Below are positions 29,067 through 37,735 of a stretch of DNA of 64,000 nucleotides, in pieces; within the stretch, counting starts at the first letter, position 1; every line of letters starts with the position of its first letter. Under the pieces are notes generated by a model. It saw only the letters and a program-made list of their open reading frames with translations. It searched no databases and was not told the origin of the DNA. Both the position numbers and the translations under genes were made by a program. The stretch covers positions 55,851-119,850 of the forward strand of contig NZ_BAUA01000024.1 in the NCBI RefSeq assembly GCF_000710915.1, read 5' to 3'. Source of the stretch: Nocardia brasiliensis IFM 10847 (GTDB lineage Bacteria; Actinomycetota; Actinomycetes; Mycobacteriales; Mycobacteriaceae).

Positions 29067-29372
29067 ATGAGTGCCGAGGACCTCGAGAAGTACGAAACCG
29101 AGATGGAACTCTCGCTGTATCGCGAGTACAAGGACATCGTCGGTCAGTTCTCGTACGTGGTGGAGACCGAACGCCGCTTCTACCTGGCCAACTCCGTCGA
29201 GTTGCGCCCGCAGAACGCCGACGGTGAGGTGTATTTCGAGGTGCGGATGAGCGATGCCTGGGTCTGGGACATGTATCGTCCCGCCCGCTTCGTCAAGCAC
29301 GTCCGCGTGATCACCTTCAAGGACGTGAACATCGAAGAGCTCGAGAAGCCGGATCTGCGGCTGCCGGAGTAA
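29067..29372 (+). CDS. DUF2469 domain protein
   Basis: 101-residue acidic protein beginning MSAEDLEKYETEMELSLYRE, highly conserved in actinobacteria and always found between rnhB and yraN. It contains YRPARFVKHVRVITFKDVN and ends EKPDLRLPE. No catalytic motif and no membrane segment. Function unknown; its fixed position near RNase HII and DNA-processing genes hints at nucleic-acid metabolism, which is inference only. AGGAGG precedes the ATG. Confidence 0.95.
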   Translation: MSAEDLEKYETEMELSLYREYKDIVGQFSYVVETERRFYLANSVELRPQNADGEVYFEVRMSDAWVWDMYRPARFVKHVRVITFKDVNIEELEKPDLRLPE

Positions 29373-29483
29373 CCGGCGGCCTGTGCACGGCGAGTTGTGC
29401 ACAGGGCGACCGCTCTCCACAGCCTTTGTATTTTCCCAGGTCAGCGTCCAGGCCCGCAGCGCGGCGCCGAGCACGCTGACCGG

Positions 29484-29840
29484 GTGACAGACAAACAGGC
29501 ACTCGGTGCGCACGGAGAAGAACTGGCCGCGCAATTCCTGCGCACGGCGGGCATGGAGATCGTCGCCAGGAATTGGCGCTGCCGCTACGGCGAACTGGAC
29601 CTGATCGCCCAGGACGCCGAGGTCACCGCCTTCGTCGAGGTGAAGACCCGGTCCGGGCTCGGTTTCGGGGTACCCGCCGAATCGGTCACCTTCGCCAAAC
29701 GGCAACGCATCCGGCGCCTCGCGCTGCTGTGGCTGGCCGAACAGGAAGGGCCCTGGCGGCGGATCCGCTTCGATGTCGTCTCGGTGCTGCTGACCCGTGG
29801 CCACAAACCGGTGATCGACCATCTCGAGGCGGTGTTCTGA
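29484..29840 (+). CDS. yraN: YraN family (UPF0102) endonuclease-like protein
   Basis: 118 residues from the GTG at 29484. It belongs to a family with a PD-(D/E)XK nuclease-like fold: GAHGEELAAQFLRTAGMEI, ARNWRCRYGELDLIAQDAE (ELD) and AFVEVKTRSG (E-x-K) carry the nuclease-type acidic and lysine residues. It may act in homologous recombination or Holliday junction processing. The stop overlaps the comM ATG, so the two are coupled. Confidence 0.93.
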   Translation: MTDKQALGAHGEELAAQFLRTAGMEIVARNWRCRYGELDLIAQDAEVTAFVEVKTRSGLGFGVPAESVTFAKRQRIRRLALLWLAEQEGPWRRIRFDVVSVLLTRGHKPVIDHLEAVF

Positions 29841-31348
29841 TGGCGCTCGGCCGGGCCCACTCGGTCGCGGTCACCGGTGTCGACGGACTGCTCGTCGAGA
29901 TCGAGGCCGATATCGGGCAGGGCCTGCCCTCGGTCCATCTGGTCGGGCTGCCCGACACCGCGCTGCAGGAGTCACGCAACCGGGTGCGCTCCGCCGTGGC
30001 GAACTCGGGGGAGAAGTGGCCGGACGGCCGGGTCATCCTGGCGCTCTCACCCGCGACGCTGCCGAAGATCGGCAGCGTCTACGACCTGGCCTTGGCCGTC
30101 TCGGTGCTGGACGCGGCCGGGGCGGTGCCGTCGGAGCCGCTGGCGAAGACGGTGCTGCTCGGGGAGCTCGCACTGGACGGCCGGGTGCGCCGGGTCCGCG
30201 GCATCCTGCCCGCGGTGATCGCCGCGCGTAACGCCGGCTGGCCCGCGGTCGTGGTGCCGGAAGCGGCGCTGGCGGAGGCCGGACTCGTCGACGGCATAAC
30301 GGTTTTCGGCGCGGCGAGCCTGCGCACGGTGATCGCCTGGCTGCGCGGCGAAGCTTCGCTGCCCGAACCCGACGGCGACCTGCCCGCCCCGGTGCACCAG
30401 GGCGGCGATCTCAGCGAAGTGGTCGGGCAGGACGAAGCGCGATGGGCGCTGGAGGTGGCCGCCGCGGGCGGGCACCACCTGTTGCTCACCGGGCCGCCCG
30501 GCATCGGCAAAACGATGCTTGCGCAGCGTCTTCCGGGCTTGTTACCGCCGCTGTCGGAAACCGAGTCGCTGGAGGTGACCGCCATCCACTCGATGGCGGG
30601 CGTGCTGTCCGGCGACCATCCGCTGATCACCATGCCGCCGTTCGTCGCGCCGCATCATTCGACCTCGGTGACCGCGATGATCGGCGGCGGCTCGGGCACC
30701 GCGCGTCCCGGTGCGGTGAGCCGGGCGCATCGCGGCGTGCTCTTTCTCGACGAGTGCGCCGAGATCGGTACCAAGGTGCTGGAGGCGATGCGAACTCCGT
30801 TGGAGGAGGGCGAAGTTCGGATCGCGCGTCGTGACGGCGTCGCTCGTTATCCGGCGCGTTTCCAGCTGGTGCTGGCGGCGAACCCCTGTCCGTGCGCCCC
30901 CGCCCGCGATATCGACTGCATCTGCGCGCCGCTGGCCCGTCGCCGCTATCTCGGCAAGCTCTCGGGCCCGCTGATGGACCGAATCGACATCTGGGTACAG
31001 ATGCGCGGCCAATCCGGGGCCGCGTTCAGCACGGACCAGTCCGAGAGCAGCGCGGTGGTGCGGGAGCGAGTGGCAGCGGCCCGTCAGGCGGCAGCACATC
31101 GCTGGCGCGAATACGGCTGGCTGACGAACGCCGAAGTCCCGGGTCACATTCTGCGGCAACGCTTCCGCCTACCACCCGAGGCGATCGCGCCTGTTGAAAC
31201 CGCCCTGCGCCTGGGTCGCATGTCCGCCCGCGGCGCGGACCGGGCCATCCGCGTGGCCTGGACCATCGCCGACCTTCGCGCCGCGGCACTGCCCACCGAC
31301 CGAGATGTGCTGGCCGCCCTGAACTTCCGCCAGCGAGGTGCGCCGTGA
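29840..31348 (+). CDS. comM: YifB/ComM family Mg-chelatase-like AAA+ ATPase
   Basis: 502-residue AAA+ helicase-like protein involved in recombination during natural transformation (ComM in Vibrio promotes branch migration). It has an N-terminal Lon-protease-like domain (DIGQGLPSVHLVGLPDTALQ), Walker A GPPGIGKTM near 221, Walker B VLFLDECAE near 302 and a C-terminal domain with four cysteines (CPCAPARDIDCIC). It precedes dprA as usual, but here the two are separated by 196 bases instead of overlapping. Confidence 0.95.
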   Translation: MALGRAHSVAVTGVDGLLVEIEADIGQGLPSVHLVGLPDTALQESRNRVRSAVANSGEKWPDGRVILALSPATLPKIGSVYDLALAVSVLDAAGAVPSEPLAKTVLLGELALDGRVRRVRGILPAVIAARNAGWPAVVVPEAALAEAGLVDGITVFGAASLRTVIAWLRGEASLPEPDGDLPAPVHQGGDLSEVVGQDEARWALEVAAAGGHHLLLTGPPGIGKTMLAQRLPGLLPPLSETESLEVTAIHSMAGVLSGDHPLITMPPFVAPHHSTSVTAMIGGGSGTARPGAVSRAHRGVLFLDECAEIGTKVLEAMRTPLEEGEVRIARRDGVARYPARFQLVLAANPCPCAPARDIDCICAPLARRRYLGKLSGPLMDRIDIWVQMRGQSGAAFSTDQSESSAVVRERVAAARQAAAHRWREYGWLTNAEVPGHILRQRFRLPPEAIAPVETALRLGRMSARGADRAIRVAWTIADLRAAALPTDRDVLAALNFRQRGAP

Positions 31349-31544
31349 AGCCGAGCTACTGGACGCGGTGCGGCACCGCTTGGTCACCACGCGGTGAAAG
31401 AGCGGTGTGCACGCCCGTGCTGCGGTGTGGCGGCGCCCGCGCACAGGCCGACGGTTGCGGACTCGTGCGGGGTCGCGCCGAACGGCACGGTCCAGCACGG
31501 TCGACGGGTCGTGAGGCGCTGAGTTCTCCGCCGGGAGGTGTGCG

Positions 31545-32738
31545 GTGAGCGGCGCAGCAGGGCCGAGTGAGCGCCCTGCGGGGTCGGTGGCCGAGGACCA
31601 CGAGCGACGGTTGGCGTGGGTGTACCTGTCGCGGGTGGTCGGCGGGCCCTGCGCGGCGCTGTCGGCACTGATCGAGTCGGTGGGGGTGGTGGAGGCGGCG
31701 AGGGCGGTACGCGAATGCGTGCTGCCGGAATCGTTGCGTGGGCCTACCGAGCGGCGACGTGGAACAGATTCGGCGGCAAGGGATCTGGAGTGGATGACGC
31801 GCATCGGCGGCCGGGTCGTGACACCCGACGATCCGGAGTGGCCAGCCTGGCGGCTGCTCGGCCTGGCGCAGCTCGATCCCGCACGGGATCGGGACAGCGC
31901 GGTGCCGCTCGTGCTGTGGGTGCGTGGCCCCCGCTCGTTGCGGCAGGCGAGCGAGCGTGCGCTCGCGGTAGTGGGCGCTCGATGCAGTACCGGGTACGGC
32001 AACCACGCCACCGCGGAGATCGCGGGGGAGCTCGCGGCGCAGGGATGGACGATCGTGTCCGGTGCGGCCTTCGGCATCGACGGGACGGCCCATCGTGCGG
32101 CCCTGGCGGCAGGCGGCGGCACCATCGCGATCCTCGCCTGCGGCATAGACCGTCCGTACCCCGCACAGCACGATCGTCTGCTGGCGGAGATCGCCGAAAC
32201 CGGTGCGGTGGTCAGTGAATACGCACCGGGAACCACGGCACACAAACATCAGTTCCTGGCCAGGAACCGCTTGATCGCCGCCTTGGCGGACGGTGTCCTC
32301 GTAGTGGAGGCGGGCGCGCGCAGCGGTGCCCGCAACACGGCGAAATGGGCTCGGCGCCTGGGCCGTCCGGCGTTGGCGCTGCCGGGCCCCGTCACCTCGG
32401 CCGCCTCCGTGGGCTGTCACCGCATGATTCGTGACGGCGAAGCGAGACTGGTCACCTGTGCCGAGGAGGCGATCGAGGAGGCTGGTCCGCTCCGCCTGCC
32501 GCTACCCGGCGCAGCGAACCCGACCGCCGAAACCCTGTCCGGCGACGAGGCCGTCGTCTTCGCCGCACTACCGCAGAGCGGTTCCCGGACACCGCGTGAG
32601 CTCGCCGAGGCATCGGGCCTGTCGCTGGCGGCGGTGCGGGCCGCACTGCCGGCCCTGGAACTCGCCGGATCGGTCGGCACCGGCGCGGGCGGTTGGTTCC
32701 GCACGCCGGCCGATCGCCCAACTACCGAGAAAGCCTGA
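31545..32738 (+). CDS. dprA: DNA-processing protein DprA
   Basis: Binds incoming single-stranded DNA and loads RecA. 397 residues: an N-terminal SAM-like helical region (RLAWVYLSRVVGGPCAALSA), a Rossmann core with VGARCSTGYG near 144, SGAAFGIDGTAHRAAL and HQFLARNRLIAALAD, and a C-terminal winged helix (TPRELAEASGLSLAAVRAAL). The GTG at 31545 has GGAGG 8 bases upstream. No other competence genes are visible in the window. Confidence 0.94.
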   Translation: MSGAAGPSERPAGSVAEDHERRLAWVYLSRVVGGPCAALSALIESVGVVEAARAVRECVLPESLRGPTERRRGTDSAARDLEWMTRIGGRVVTPDDPEWPAWRLLGLAQLDPARDRDSAVPLVLWVRGPRSLRQASERALAVVGARCSTGYGNHATAEIAGELAAQGWTIVSGAAFGIDGTAHRAALAAGGGTIAILACGIDRPYPAQHDRLLAEIAETGAVVSEYAPGTTAHKHQFLARNRLIAALADGVLVVEAGARSGARNTAKWARRLGRPALALPGPVTSAASVGCHRMIRDGEARLVTCAEEAIEEAGPLRLPLPGAANPTAETLSGDEAVVFAALPQSGSRTPRELAEASGLSLAAVRAALPALELAGSVGTGAGGWFRTPADRPTTEKA

Positions 32739-32779
32739 CCACATGCACACAACCCCGATAAAAGAGGCAGGTCACAATG

Positions 32780-32797
32780 TATGGCACTGGTACCATA
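32780..32797. promoter_or_regulatory. Inverted repeat, candidate VapBC operator
   Basis: TATGG (32780-32784) and CCATA (32793-32797) are an inverted pair around CACTGGTA, 6 bases before the ATG at 32804. VapB-VapC complexes autoregulate by binding palindromes over their promoter. TACCAT (32791-32796) could be the -10 of a nearly leaderless mRNA. The arms are short, so this is tentative. Confidence 0.45.
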
Positions 32798-32803
32798 ACC
32801 ACC

Positions 32804-33043
32804 ATGCTGAAAAAGACGACGGTCATGGTCGACGAGGAGGACTTGGCCCTGATCAAAGCCGCTGCCGCGCGGGAGGGCCGCCCGGAATCGGAGATTTTCC
32901 GCGAGGCGTTCCACATCGCCGCACTGCGTACGAAGCGGTGGAGCAAGGACTGGGACATCCCGACGTTCCGTTCCGGCCGCGCACGGACGCACGACGAACT
33001 CAAACAAATAGTGCACGAGGAGATCATCCGGCGGAATACGTGA
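32804..33043 (+). CDS. vapB: VapB-type antitoxin (ribbon-helix-helix)
   Basis: 79 residues from the ATG at 32804 (MLKKTTVMVDEEDLALIKAA). The N terminus has the RHH pattern: a strand (KKTTVMVDE) and two helices (DLALIKAAAAREG, SEIFREAFHIAALR). The C-terminal part is charged and would wrap the toxin. An ATG at 32777 would add nine residues but lies at the left edge of the inverted repeat. It overlaps the toxin start by four bases, as in most TA pairs. Confidence 0.85.
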   Translation: MLKKTTVMVDEEDLALIKAAAAREGRPESEIFREAFHIAALRTKRWSKDWDIPTFRSGRARTHDELKQIVHEEIIRRNT

Positions 33044-33474
33044 TCGTCGTCGCGGACACCTCGGGGCTCTTCGCCGCCTTCGATGTCAGCGCACCCGAGC
33101 ACGACCGGGCGCGGTCCGCGTTGGCCGCCGCTGCGCTGACGGTGGTCTGCCCGCTGGTCTTTCTCGAGCTGGAGCACCTCGCGAAACGAGACTTCGACTG
33201 GTCGACGGCGGGTGTGATCAACGACTGGCTGCTCGAACACGAGCCGGCGGGCCGGGTTGCCGTGCCCGCCTTGCTCAGTGACTACCTGCGTAAGGCGCGC
33301 GCGGTGCAAAACATATACGCCGACCTGCGGCTCGATCTCGCCGACGCGGTGAACGTTGTGCTGGCCGCCGAATTCGAGACCGACGTGATCCTGACCCTCG
33401 ACCAGCGGGACTTCCGGGCGATCCGCCCGCTGACGGGCGCCGAGGCCTTCCGCATCCTGCCGGAAGACCTGTGA
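33040..33474 (+). CDS. vapC: VapC-type PIN-domain toxin
   Basis: 144-residue PIN ribonuclease from the GTG at 33040, which overlaps the antitoxin stop (GTGA). Acidic active-site residues visible: Asp6 in [13 protein letters not shown], a Glu in [12 protein letters not shown], an Asp in DLADAVNVV and an Asp in [12 protein letters not shown]. VapC toxins usually cleave tRNA or rRNA. The pair sits between dprA and xerC, a position that is not TA-bearing in the standard gene order, so it is an insertion. Confidence 0.9.
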   Translation: MIVVADTSGLFAAFDVSAPEHDRARSALAAAALTVVCPLVFLELEHLAKRDFDWSTAGVINDWLLEHEPAGRVAVPALLSDYLRKARAVQNIYADLRLDLADAVNVVLAAEFETDVILTLDQRDFRAIRPLTGAEAFRILPEDL

Positions 33475-33550
33475 CGGCCGCCGCGCAGCGCCGCCACCCG
33501 AACCGGCGCGGTGGCTTGCCAATCGGGGGGACGGTGGGGACGGTGGTGTG

Positions 33551-34474
33551 ATGGACGAACTACCCGAAGACCTGGAAGCACTGCTGACGGAGTACGGCAG
33601 GCATCTGCGTCTCGGGCGGAATCGCTCGGCGCATACGGTGCGCGCCTACCTCGGTGACGCGCGCGCACTGCTGGGCCACCTGTACGCCCGGTCCGCGGAT
33701 TCCGCGGTGCGAGAACTGGATCTGCTGCTCCTGCGCTCCTGGCTCGCGCAGCAGTCCGCGGCGGGTGTGGCTCGGACGACGATGGCGCGGCGCGCCTCGT
33801 CGGCACGGACGTTCACCGCATGGCTCACCCAGACCGGCCGCCTGACCGTCGACCCGGGCCTGCGCCTCGGCTCACCCAAGGCGCACCGAGTGCTGCCCGC
33901 GGTGCTCGGCCGTCAGCAGGCGGTGGGCGCCATGGACGCGGCGGAATCAGGTGCCGCCCAGCACGAGCCGATGGCGCTACGCGACCGGTTGATCGTAGAA
34001 CTCTTGTACTCCACCGGGATTCGAGTGAGCGAGCTGTGCGGCCTGGACATCGAGGATGTCGATCGGGAACGCCGCGTGGTGCGCGTGCTCGGTAAAGGCA
34101 ACAAGGAACGGTCCGTGCCGTTCGGTGTTCCGGCGGACGAGGCGATCGGCGCCTGGCTCCGGCACGGTCGCCCCGCGTTCGCGACGACGGAGTCCGGCCG
34201 TGCGCTGCTGCTCGGCCGCCGCGGTAAGCGCCTAGATCAGCGACAAGCCAGAACCGTTGTGCACGAGGTGGTTTCGTCCATCCCCGGCGCGCCGGACATG
34301 GGTCCGCACGGTCTGCGGCACACGGCCGCCACCCACCTGCTGGAGGGCGGTGCCGATCTGCGCGTGGTCCAGGAACTTCTCGGCCACGCCAGCATGGCCA
34401 CCACACAGCTCTACACGCACGTCTCGATCGAACGCCTCAAGAAGGTGCACGATCAGGCGCACCCCCGCGCCTGA
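33551..34474 (+). CDS. xerC: Tyrosine recombinase XerC
   Basis: Site-specific recombinase that resolves chromosome dimers at dif with XerD. 307 residues with the N-terminal SAM-like core-binding domain ([20 protein letters not shown]) and the catalytic domain: Arg in [18 protein letters not shown] near 157, a Lys in [44 protein letters not shown] and the nucleophile Tyr in [13 protein letters not shown] near 290. A GTG one codon upstream is an alternative start. Confidence 0.94.
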   Translation: MDELPEDLEALLTEYGRHLRLGRNRSAHTVRAYLGDARALLGHLYARSADSAVRELDLLLLRSWLAQQSAAGVARTTMARRASSARTFTAWLTQTGRLTVDPGLRLGSPKAHRVLPAVLGRQQAVGAMDAAESGAAQHEPMALRDRLIVELLYSTGIRVSELCGLDIEDVDRERRVVRVLGKGNKERSVPFGVPADEAIGAWLRHGRPAFATTESGRALLLGRRGKRLDQRQARTVVHEVVSSIPGAPDMGPHGLRHTAATHLLEGGADLRVVQELLGHASMATTQLYTHVSIERLKKVHDQAHPRA

Positions 34475-34670
34475 TCTCGGCAACGGTCCAGGTCCGGCAT
34501 TCGCTGAACGTGATTCAATCGTGATTAGACAGGCTTAATCCTTCCTATAGAAGCACCGGCTTTGCTGGGCTTATGCGGTCCGCCGCCCTACGCTCGCTCT
34601 CGGGAAATGAGAACTCGCGCAACATTATTGCGCCCGAAAATCACCGACCGACGTAGGAAGTTGTCTTATC

Positions 34671-36173
34671 TTGAGATCGACCGATCCACGCCGATCCAGC
34701 GGCTGGATAATTTCGAGTGCAATCACAATATTGGTCAGCATCACCATCATCGCCTTGGCGGTGGCCGCCGGACCGGTCGGCGCCGAACCCACCCCCGACG
34801 GCTTGGACGACGCGATCAGCGACACCCTTGTGCGCGAACAGATTCCGGAAGCCACCGAGAAGGATCCGGTCATCGATCGCATGCGCAGTGACGGTGAATG
34901 GGTATTCGGTGCGGCGACCGTCCCGCAGGACGGCGACAGCGAGGACGCACCGAAATCGACGTTATATGTCGCGAAACTCGACGATGACGACGATTGGACG
35001 GTGGCGCTGGAAGGGACGCCGGAGTTCGGCCACCTGGTGAGCGCGGCACCGGAATCGGTGGTGAGCCACGGTGAGAAGGCGGCATTGACCGCGCCGCAAC
35101 CGCGTTCGGCGAACACGGCGCTTTCTCTGCCGTGGCCGCAGGGGCAAGCGTGGTACATGGGCGGCGGTCCGCACGGCGTCTCCGGTTCGAGTCGCCCTTA
35201 CAATTCTTTGGATTTCAACGGCGGCGACGGCCGAGTGGTGGCTCCCGCGTCCGGCCGGGTCTACAAGACGTGCGTCCGTAACGGCAGTGCCGAGGTGAAA
35301 ATTGTGCACAACAACGGACTCAGCACCACCTATTACCACATGACCAATGTGATCGACGCCGCGAATGGATCCGAGATCGCGGCGGGAACGTATCTGGGAC
35401 ATATCGGAACCCAGCTGCCGTGCGGCGGTTTCGCCAGCGGTCCGCACGTGCACATGTCGCTCTACCGAGGCAACGAGCCGATCAGCTTGAACGGTACGAC
35501 CATGGGCGGCTGGACTTTCCGCGAAGGTCCGGAAGCCTACGGCGGTTTCGCCGAGCGCGCGGGCAAGCAGGTCCGGGCCGGTGGCCGGTTGATGAACTAT
35601 GGCGGCGGCGACGATTCGAATCCTGCGCCGCCGACCGCGACCCCCACACCGCCGCCGACATCGAAACCACCGATCACTCCGAAGCCGCCGACACCGGCAC
35701 CGCCGACCCCCAAGCCGCCGACAACACCCCCGACGCCCGAACCCGATCCCACGCTGGCCAACGGCATCGTGCGCCCTTATCCGGACCGGAACCGAAAGGT
35801 CAACCTGCGCTCCGGCCCTGGCACTCGCAACGCGATCGTCGGCACGGTCCGCGACGGCGATTCCGTGACGATCGTCTGCACCGCTCGCGGTGACCGGCTC
35901 GACGGCAAGTGGGGCCCCACCGACCTGTGGAACAAGCTCGACACCGGCAAGTGGATCAGCGACGGCTTCCTCTACACCGGCAGCAACGGCCCGGTCGCCC
36001 CCGACTGCGCCGAGCCCGCGCCGCATCGCCCTCCCCCGGGGACCGGCACCGACGGCGAGGAGAACCCGACCGAGGACGAGTGGCCGGACAGCGAGTGGCC
36101 GGAGCCCGAATCGCCCGGTGACGACTGGCCGGACGACGGGTGGACCTGGGACTGGTGGCAGTACGACTGGTGA
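34671..36173 (+). CDS. Secreted M23 metallopeptidase with SH3 region and Trp/Asp-rich tail
   Basis: Extracellular peptidoglycan hydrolase-like protein, 500 residues from a TTG start (GGAAG 10 bases upstream). It has an N-terminal hydrophobic signal (ISSAITILVSITIIALAVAAG) and an M23/LasA-type fold: YNSLDFNGGDGRVVAPASGR near 178 (metal-ligand Asp) and GPHVHMSLYRGNEP near 259 (H-x-H). A ~40-residue Pro/Thr linker follows, then an SH3-like segment (NLRSGPGTRNAIVGTVRDGD). The last ~45 residues are a striking acidic, Trp-rich tail (WPDSEWPEPESPGDDW). Confidence 0.85.
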   Translation: MRSTDPRRSSGWIISSAITILVSITIIALAVAAGPVGAEPTPDGLDDAISDTLVREQIPEATEKDPVIDRMRSDGEWVFGAATVPQDGDSEDAPKSTLYVAKLDDDDDWTVALEGTPEFGHLVSAAPESVVSHGEKAALTAPQPRSANTALSLPWPQGQAWYMGGGPHGVSGSSRPYNSLDFNGGDGRVVAPASGRVYKTCVRNGSAEVKIVHNNGLSTTYYHMTNVIDAANGSEIAAGTYLGHIGTQLPCGGFASGPHVHMSLYRGNEPISLNGTTMGGWTFREGPEAYGGFAERAGKQVRAGGRLMNYGGGDDSNPAPPTATPTPPPTSKPPITPKPPTPAPPTPKPPTTPPTPEPDPTLANGIVRPYPDRNRKVNLRSGPGTRNAIVGTVRDGDSVTIVCTARGDRLDGKWGPTDLWNKLDTGKWISDGFLYTGSNGPVAPDCAEPAPHRPPPGTGTDGEENPTEDEWPDSEWPEPESPGDDWPDDGWTWDWWQYDW

Positions 36174-36182
36174 GACCCTCGC

Positions 36183-36213
36183 GCCCGGACCCACCTTCGA
36201 GGTGGGTCCGGGC
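36183..36213. terminator. Bidirectional terminator between convergent genes
   Basis: A perfect 14-base stem (GCCCGGACCCACCT at 36183-36196 with AGGTGGGTCCGGGC at 36200-36213) with a three-base loop lies between the stops of the M23 gene (36173) and the MFS gene (36220). It is a very stable hairpin, well placed to end transcription from both sides. Confidence 0.8.
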
Positions 36214-36219
36214 GGGTGG

Positions 36220-37686
36220 CTAAACGACGTCGACCGGATCCGTTTGCGGCTGTTCGGCCGGTTTCCGCGGCGCGCGCAGCAGCGCCAGGCCGAGCAGCGC
36301 GGCCGCGAGGCTGAAGCCCGCGCTGATCCAGGAACCGGTGGACATCGCCGCGGTGAACGCCTCCTTGGCGGGTTCGGCGAAGCCGAGTTGGAAAGCGGCG
36401 CCGATGGATTCGCGCGCGGCCTCGGGTGCGTCCGCGGGCATGTGCTCGGTGAACACGCCCGCCAGCACGCTACCCAGCATTGCGATGCTGATCGCCATGC
36501 CGACCTGCTGCAGCGTGTCGTTCATCGCCGAGCCGACGCCCGCGTGTTCGAGCGGGATGGCGCTCATGATCGCCGCGTACGCAGCGGGTCCGGCCAGGCC
36601 GCCGCCGATGCCCATGACCAGCATGCTGACCAGCACCCACAGGTAGCCCTCGCCGACCGCCAGGATCGCGAAGGCACCGCTCATCACCAGCAGACCGGAG
36701 ACGATCAGCGTCTTGTTGCTGAGCGTCTTGCCCAGGGTGGCACCGAGTCCGTTGCACACGGCGGCCGCCACCGCGTAGGGCAGGAGGGCCAGACCCGCTT
36801 TCATCGGTCCGTACCCGAGCACGAACTGCAGGTACTGGGTGAGCATCAGCATGACCGCGCCCATCCCGAACACCATCAGCAGCAGGGTCAGGCAGGTGCC
36901 GGTGAAGTCGCGGTTGCGAAACACCGCCAGCGGCAGCATCGGATGTTCGGATCGGCTCTCCCACACCACGAATCCGATCGCGGCGAGCGCGGCGAGCGCG
37001 ATCATCCCGATGTTCCACTCGCGCTCGATGATCACGTAGACGGTCGAGACGAGTGCGACGATGGACAGCAGCACGCCGACGAGGTCGACCGGCCGCTGCT
37101 CACCGGTGGTTTCGGGCATCAACACCACCGCGGCGACGATCGCGAGGATCGCGACCGGGATGTTGAGCAGGAACACCGAGCCCCACCAATAGTGCTGCAG
37201 TAGAAAGCCGCCCAGGGTGGGTCCGGCCACGATGCCGACCATCGACACCGTCGACCAGGCCGCCATCGCCTTACGGCGTTCGTCCTCGGCGAAGGTGGTC
37301 ATCAGGATGGACAGCGTGGACGGCATCAGCAGCGAGCCGCCGACGCCCATCGCCACGCGCGCGCCGACCACCTGCCACGGTTCGGTCGCGAGCACGGCGG
37401 CCAGCGACGCCACGCCGAACACGGCCAAGCCGAGGATCAGCATCCGGCGCCGGCCGAACCGGTCGGACAGGCTGCCCGCGGTGAGCAGTAGTCCGGCGAA
37501 GACCAGGACGTAGGCGTCCAGGATCCACTGGATGTCCGAGGGCGTGGCGTTCAGTTCCCGGATCAGGGACGGGATAGCGAGATTGAGCACGGTGCCGTCG
37601 AGCATCAGCACCAGCAAGGACAGACAGAGGACCCCCAGAATCCACCAACGGCGAGGATCTCGTACAACGTTCGATTCCACTCGCAC
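36220..37686 (-). CDS. DHA2-family (14-TM) MFS drug exporter
   Basis: 488-residue proton-driven efflux pump of the EmrB/QacA type. It shows TM1 WILGVLCLSLLVLMLDGTVL with the family Asp and the motif-A loop GSLSDRFGRRRMLILG near 71. Fourteen hydrophobic helices can be traced. No ribosome site precedes the GTG at 37686. A -35-like TTGACT (complement of 37715-37720) and a CATCGT -10 (complement of 37692-37697) put the transcription start at about the GTG, so the mRNA is probably leaderless. Controlled by the divergent TetR gene. Confidence 0.9.
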   Translation of the reverse strand: MRVESNVVRDPRRWWILGVLCLSLLVLMLDGTVLNLAIPSLIRELNATPSDIQWILDAYVLVFAGLLLTAGSLSDRFGRRRMLILGLAVFGVASLAAVLATEPWQVVGARVAMGVGGSLLMPSTLSILMTTFAEDERRKAMAAWSTVSMVGIVAGPTLGGFLLQHYWWGSVFLLNIPVAILAIVAAVVLMPETTGEQRPVDLVGVLLSIVALVSTVYVIIEREWNIGMIALAALAAIGFVVWESRSEHPMLPLAVFRNRDFTGTCLTLLLMVFGMGAVMLMLTQYLQFVLGYGPMKAGLALLPYAVAAAVCNGLGATLGKTLSNKTLIVSGLLVMSGAFAILAVGEGYLWVLVSMLVMGIGGGLAGPAAYAAIMSAIPLEHAGVGSAMNDTLQQVGMAISIAMLGSVLAGVFTEHMPADAPEAARESIGAAFQLGFAEPAKEAFTAAMSTGSWISAGFSLAAALLGLALLRAPRKPAEQPQTDPVDVV

Positions 37687-37726
37687 AGCGTACGATGAAC
37701 TGGAACAGTGTGCGAGTCAATATAGG
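37679..37726. promoter_or_regulatory. 9-bp inverted repeat with two divergent promoters (TetR operator candidate)
   Basis: ACTCGCACA (37679-37687) and TGTGCGAGT (37709-37717) are perfect inverted copies 21 bases apart. They bracket the proposed -10 of the exporter; the right arm touches its -35. On the plus strand TATAGG (37721-37726) is a good -10 for a leaderless tetR transcript starting at the GTG 37736. A TetR dimer pair bound here would block both promoters. Confidence 0.65.
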
Positions 37727-37735
37727 ATTGGGCTT

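Noticed and set aside
31345..31548. A 67-codon frame between comM and dprA with GTGA overlaps at both ends
   Set aside because: Encoded protein is rich in Arg, Gly, Cys and Pro, and by my count its third-position G+C is only about 70%, well below the true genes here. The overlaps are likely chance.
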